This document shows, one piece after another, positions 40,387-42,569 of a DNA stretch of 42,569 bases. Position 1 is the stretch's first letter. Each line of letters begins with the position of its first letter. The position numbers were made by a program, and so were the translations under genes. The DNA comes from Pseudomonadota bacterium. Its GTDB lineage: Bacteria > Pseudomonadota > Gammaproteobacteria > Ga0077536. The stretch is from the NCBI GenBank assembly GCA_027618655.1, contig JAQCEL010000008.1, forward strand, positions 1-42,569, given 5' to 3'. The notes under the pieces were generated by a model. It was not told the origin of the DNA and did no database searches. It saw only the letters and a program-made list of their open reading frames with translations.

Positions 40387-42450
40387 TTACAATCTACGTC
40401 CGAGTTCCTCGCCGTCGTAAATCACTGCCGTCACTTCACGTGGCGCCGCTGCGTCGCCAATTCGAGTGACGTTAGCGAGTTCAGCGTGCGCAGTGTGATA
40501 CAGATCGTCATTGGGAATGCGTAGGATCGACATCACGACGCTATCCACTGCGGTGCGCGTTTCTGTCGCGGCAGGACCCGCCCAGATGTCATACACATCA
40601 ACCTCACCGGGGCGGATTGCTTCGACAAAATGCTGATGGGTAATGCGTACCCCAAGTTGTTTCAAACGGGGGAAGATATAGAGGATATCGAGATTCCGGT
40701 AGATCCGTTCACCTGCATACATGCGCGGGCTTAATACCTCAACTGCAACACCAGCGGTGGCAAGCATCTCCGCGACTGCAAACGGTAAGTGGGAACCGGT
40801 TTCGTCCAATATCAATACGTTCTTACCGAGCGCACGCGGATCATCTAGTACCGTTCGCGCTGCCGTACCGACATCCAATACATGCTTCAGATCGCTGCCC
40901 GGGATCGTTTCTCGCTCTGGCCGATATAAGCTTAAGCCGGTTCCTTCATACGCCGATCCAGTTGCGATAACGATCTCGTCGGCGCCGGAGGCGCGTAACG
41001 AGTCCATAGTCGCGGCTGAATTTAACGCGACCTCGACCCCTGCATGCGCGACTTCACGTTCGAGGTTATCAATCGCGGTTCCCCAAGCGCTCATTGCAGG
41101 CAGCTGTTCGTAGAGACGCAGATGGCCGCCGAGCCGAGCGTGCTGTTCCATCAGCTTCACCGCGTGCCCACGTTTCGCCGCAATGGCTGCGACTTTCATC
41201 CCGGCGGGCCCGCCGCCGACCACCAAGATGTTTTTTTTCTGTCCTGCAGACACCATCTTGAGGGTGCCGTCACCCCAGTAGGATTCGCGTCCACTCACTG
41301 GGTTCAATGCGCACACAAGCTCGCGATGTTCCCACAAGCGCCCGGCACATTCATTGCAGCGGTTGCACAGAATAATTTCGTCTTCGCGTCCTTCTAGTGT
41401 TTTCTTAACGGTGAACGGATCGGTGAGCAATTGCCGCGCCATGGCGACCATGTCCGCCGCGTCGTCCTTTAGGATCGCTTCGGCCGTGTGTAAGTCGCGG
41501 ATCTTGCCGACGACGAAAACTTTTGCGCGATCCCCGACAATTTCCTTAGCCAGTTTGCTGAATGGCGCCAACCAACCCTCGGGCGATTCGTCTTCCATGC
41601 CCGGTAAGGCCAGATGAATGGTGTGATAGCCACCGGCCGAAATGCTGAAAAAATCGAACAGTCCGGTATCCGCCAGCACGGCTAGCTGTTCTTCGGACTG
41701 CTCTGGGGTGATGCCGCCCTCCGGGCCCATAAATTCATCCCAAGACAAGCGCGCGCCGACAACGAAATCGGGGCCGACGCGTGAGCGTACTTGCTCCGCG
41801 CAATCGATCATCAAGCGACAACGCTTCGCCGGAGTTCCGCCGTAGGCATCTGTGCGCTTGTTGTAGGTCGGGCTAAGAAACTGGGCGAGACCGTAACTAT
41901 GGGCACCATGCAATTCCACACCGTCGAGCCCAGCGCGCTGCACATTCGCGGCCGAGACCCCAAAGTCATGCGCCAATTCGGCAAGTTCCTCCGGACCCAT
42001 CACTTGTGGCATTTCGTTGTGCATGAGTGACGGAATACGTGAGGCGCCCCAGATCGGCTTTGGTCGGTCGATAAACATTCGACCTTTGTCGTGTACGCCC
42101 ATCGAGGCCAACTGCACCATGATGCGTCCGCCGTGCTCATGCACTGCTTCACCCAGGCGTTCCATCGATGGGATACAGGCTTCGTCGTACACGTCGACAA
42201 CGTTGAAAAAAGACCCCATCGCACTGCGAGCTGCGGCTACTGTCTCGGTTACGCTGAGTGCGACCCCGCCTTTAGCGCGCTCGCGAAAATAGGCAATCTG
42301 CCGATCTGAAAACACATGATCGCGCGGGTCGCCGTGCTGTGAACTGTGCGCCGGCTGCAATATTCGATTCCTAAGTTCCAGTTTACCAATTTTGAGTGGC
42401 TCCCAAACGCGCTTAAGATCACTCGACTTACTCTGTGCCGTGGCAGCCAT
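40387..42450 (-). CDS. NADH:flavin oxidoreductase, TMADH/2,4-dienoyl-CoA reductase type
   Basis: Paralogue of the flavoenzyme at 3383-5401, 687 aa from the ATG at 42450; the frame also allows a GTG at 42483, but neither has a strong ribosome site. The FMN TIM barrel (to about 350) shows LRNRILQPAHSSQHG, GLDGVELHGAHSYGLAQFLS and NKRTDAYGGTPAKR. The iron-sulfur loop has all four cysteines (362, 365, 368 and 380; CNRCNEC then C) in the C-x2-C-x2-C-x11-C spacing of trimethylamine dehydrogenase. The FAD/NAD domain starts ILVVGGGPAGMKV. It probably reduces an enone or enoyl-CoA, or demethylates an amine. The gene stands alone behind repeat copy B. Confidence 0.9.
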   Translation of the reverse strand: MAATAQSKSSDLKRVWEPLKIGKLELRNRILQPAHSSQHGDPRDHVFSDRQIAYFRERAKGGVALSVTETVAAARSAMGSFFNVVDVYDEACIPSMERLGEAVHEHGGRIMVQLASMGVHDKGRMFIDRPKPIWGASRIPSLMHNEMPQVMGPEELAELAHDFGVSAANVQRAGLDGVELHGAHSYGLAQFLSPTYNKRTDAYGGTPAKRCRLMIDCAEQVRSRVGPDFVVGARLSWDEFMGPEGGITPEQSEEQLAVLADTGLFDFFSISAGGYHTIHLALPGMEDESPEGWLAPFSKLAKEIVGDRAKVFVVGKIRDLHTAEAILKDDAADMVAMARQLLTDPFTVKKTLEGREDEIILCNRCNECAGRLWEHRELVCALNPVSGRESYWGDGTLKMVSAGQKKNILVVGGGPAGMKVAAIAAKRGHAVKLMEQHARLGGHLRLYEQLPAMSAWGTAIDNLEREVAHAGVEVALNSAATMDSLRASGADEIVIATGSAYEGTGLSLYRPERETIPGSDLKHVLDVGTAARTVLDDPRALGKNVLILDETGSHLPFAVAEMLATAGVAVEVLSPRMYAGERIYRNLDILYIFPRLKQLGVRITHQHFVEAIRPGEVDVYDIWAGPAATETRTAVDSVVMSILRIPNDDLYHTAHAELANVTRIGDAAAPREVTAVIYDGEELGRRL

Positions 42451-42513
42451 TCGGTTTTCCCGTTGCGGTAATGCGGACTCCACGATAGACGATCAGCGGG
42501 CGCACTCCAAACC

Positions 42514-42554
42514 TAGCACCCTGTCGGACTTAGGAACAATCTACTGCGCTGCTG
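42514..42554 (-). repeat. 41-bp dispersed repeat, copy B
   Basis: Reverse-complement copy of 6501-6541 with two differences. It lies about 64 nt upstream of the flavoenzyme ATG and has the same orientation relative to that gene as copy A has to the selenoprotein gene. The window ends 15 nt later, so any larger element reaching outside cannot be seen. Confidence 0.75.
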
Positions 42555-42569
42555 GGACAACGGCCCAAA

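Overview
The window looks like a chromosomal stretch from a moderate-GC proteobacterium, probably a gammaproteobacterium. Bacterial Shine-Dalgarno sites, tight operons, a PlsB-like acyltransferase, a RAYT with REP-like repeats and a phasin/PadR pair all fit, but no ribosomal or other marker gene fixes the taxon. Gene content is dominated by catabolic redox and CoA enzymes: two acyl-CoA dehydrogenases, an AMP-forming acyl-CoA ligase, an enoyl-CoA hydratase, a MaoC hydratase, two SDRs, two 3-hydroxyisobutyrate-dehydrogenase-like enzymes, two large Old-Yellow-Enzyme/TMADH-type flavoenzymes, a Rieske dioxygenase pair, a Baeyer-Villiger monooxygenase, a PQQ alcohol dehydrogenase and an MFS carrier. 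This suggests oxidation and CoA-dependent breakdown of alcohols, ketones or ring compounds. No substrate can be named from sequence alone.

Layout. 0.1-5.4 kb (minus): acyl-CoA dehydrogenase, zinc alcohol dehydrogenase, NAD-binding dehydrogenase and flavoenzyme form one probable operon. 5.5-6.8 kb (plus): a secreted cyclase-family hydrolase, then a small SelW-like selenoprotein gene. The selenoprotein has an in-frame UGA in a CxxU motif, a perfect AAGGAG ribosome site before a TTG start, and a SECIS-like hairpin right after the UGA, so ordinary ORF calling misses it. 7.0-11.8 kb (minus): a decayed flavin monooxygenase, an acyl-CoA ligase, a HAD phosphatase and a PlsB-like acyltransferase split by an in-frame UGA. 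12-16.4 kb (plus): serine hydrolase, MATE exporter, a DUF1330 gene broken by an amber codon, a small membrane protein and a GFA-like zinc protein. 16.4-20.3 kb: Rieske alpha/beta (minus), DUF1272 and a phytanoyl-CoA-dioxygenase-like enzyme (plus), and a second 3-hydroxyisobutyrate-dehydrogenase-like gene (minus).

20.3-21.8 kb is a RAYT transposase bracketed by REP-like repeats; it cuts off an AlaX-type alanyl-tRNA editing gene. 21.9-23.3 kb (minus): cupin and quinone oxidoreductase. 23.5-27.3 kb (plus): PQQ/cytochrome c alcohol dehydrogenase, SDR and acyl-CoA dehydrogenase. 27.4-30.0 kb (minus): MFS, enoyl-CoA hydratase, RidA. 30.3-31.5 kb: an exported glycine-zipper protein with a strong terminator, directly followed by a shrunken group II intron. 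31.6-33.9 kb (plus): MaoC-SDR-GST operon with ATGA overlaps. 33.9-37.0 kb: cupin, NUDIX, Baeyer-Villiger monooxygenase. 37.2-40.3 kb is a scarred accessory patch: PadR/phasin pair, truncated alpha/beta hydrolase, truncated ISAs1 transposase, a type II toxin-antitoxin operon with a palindromic operator, and an integrase remnant. The window closes with a second TMADH-like flavoenzyme.

The most interesting item is the hidden selenoprotein with its SECIS. A second in-frame UGA followed by a hairpin, in the PlsB-like gene, deserves a check but is more probably a nonsense mutation. At least seven broken genes or element remnants point to active gene decay.
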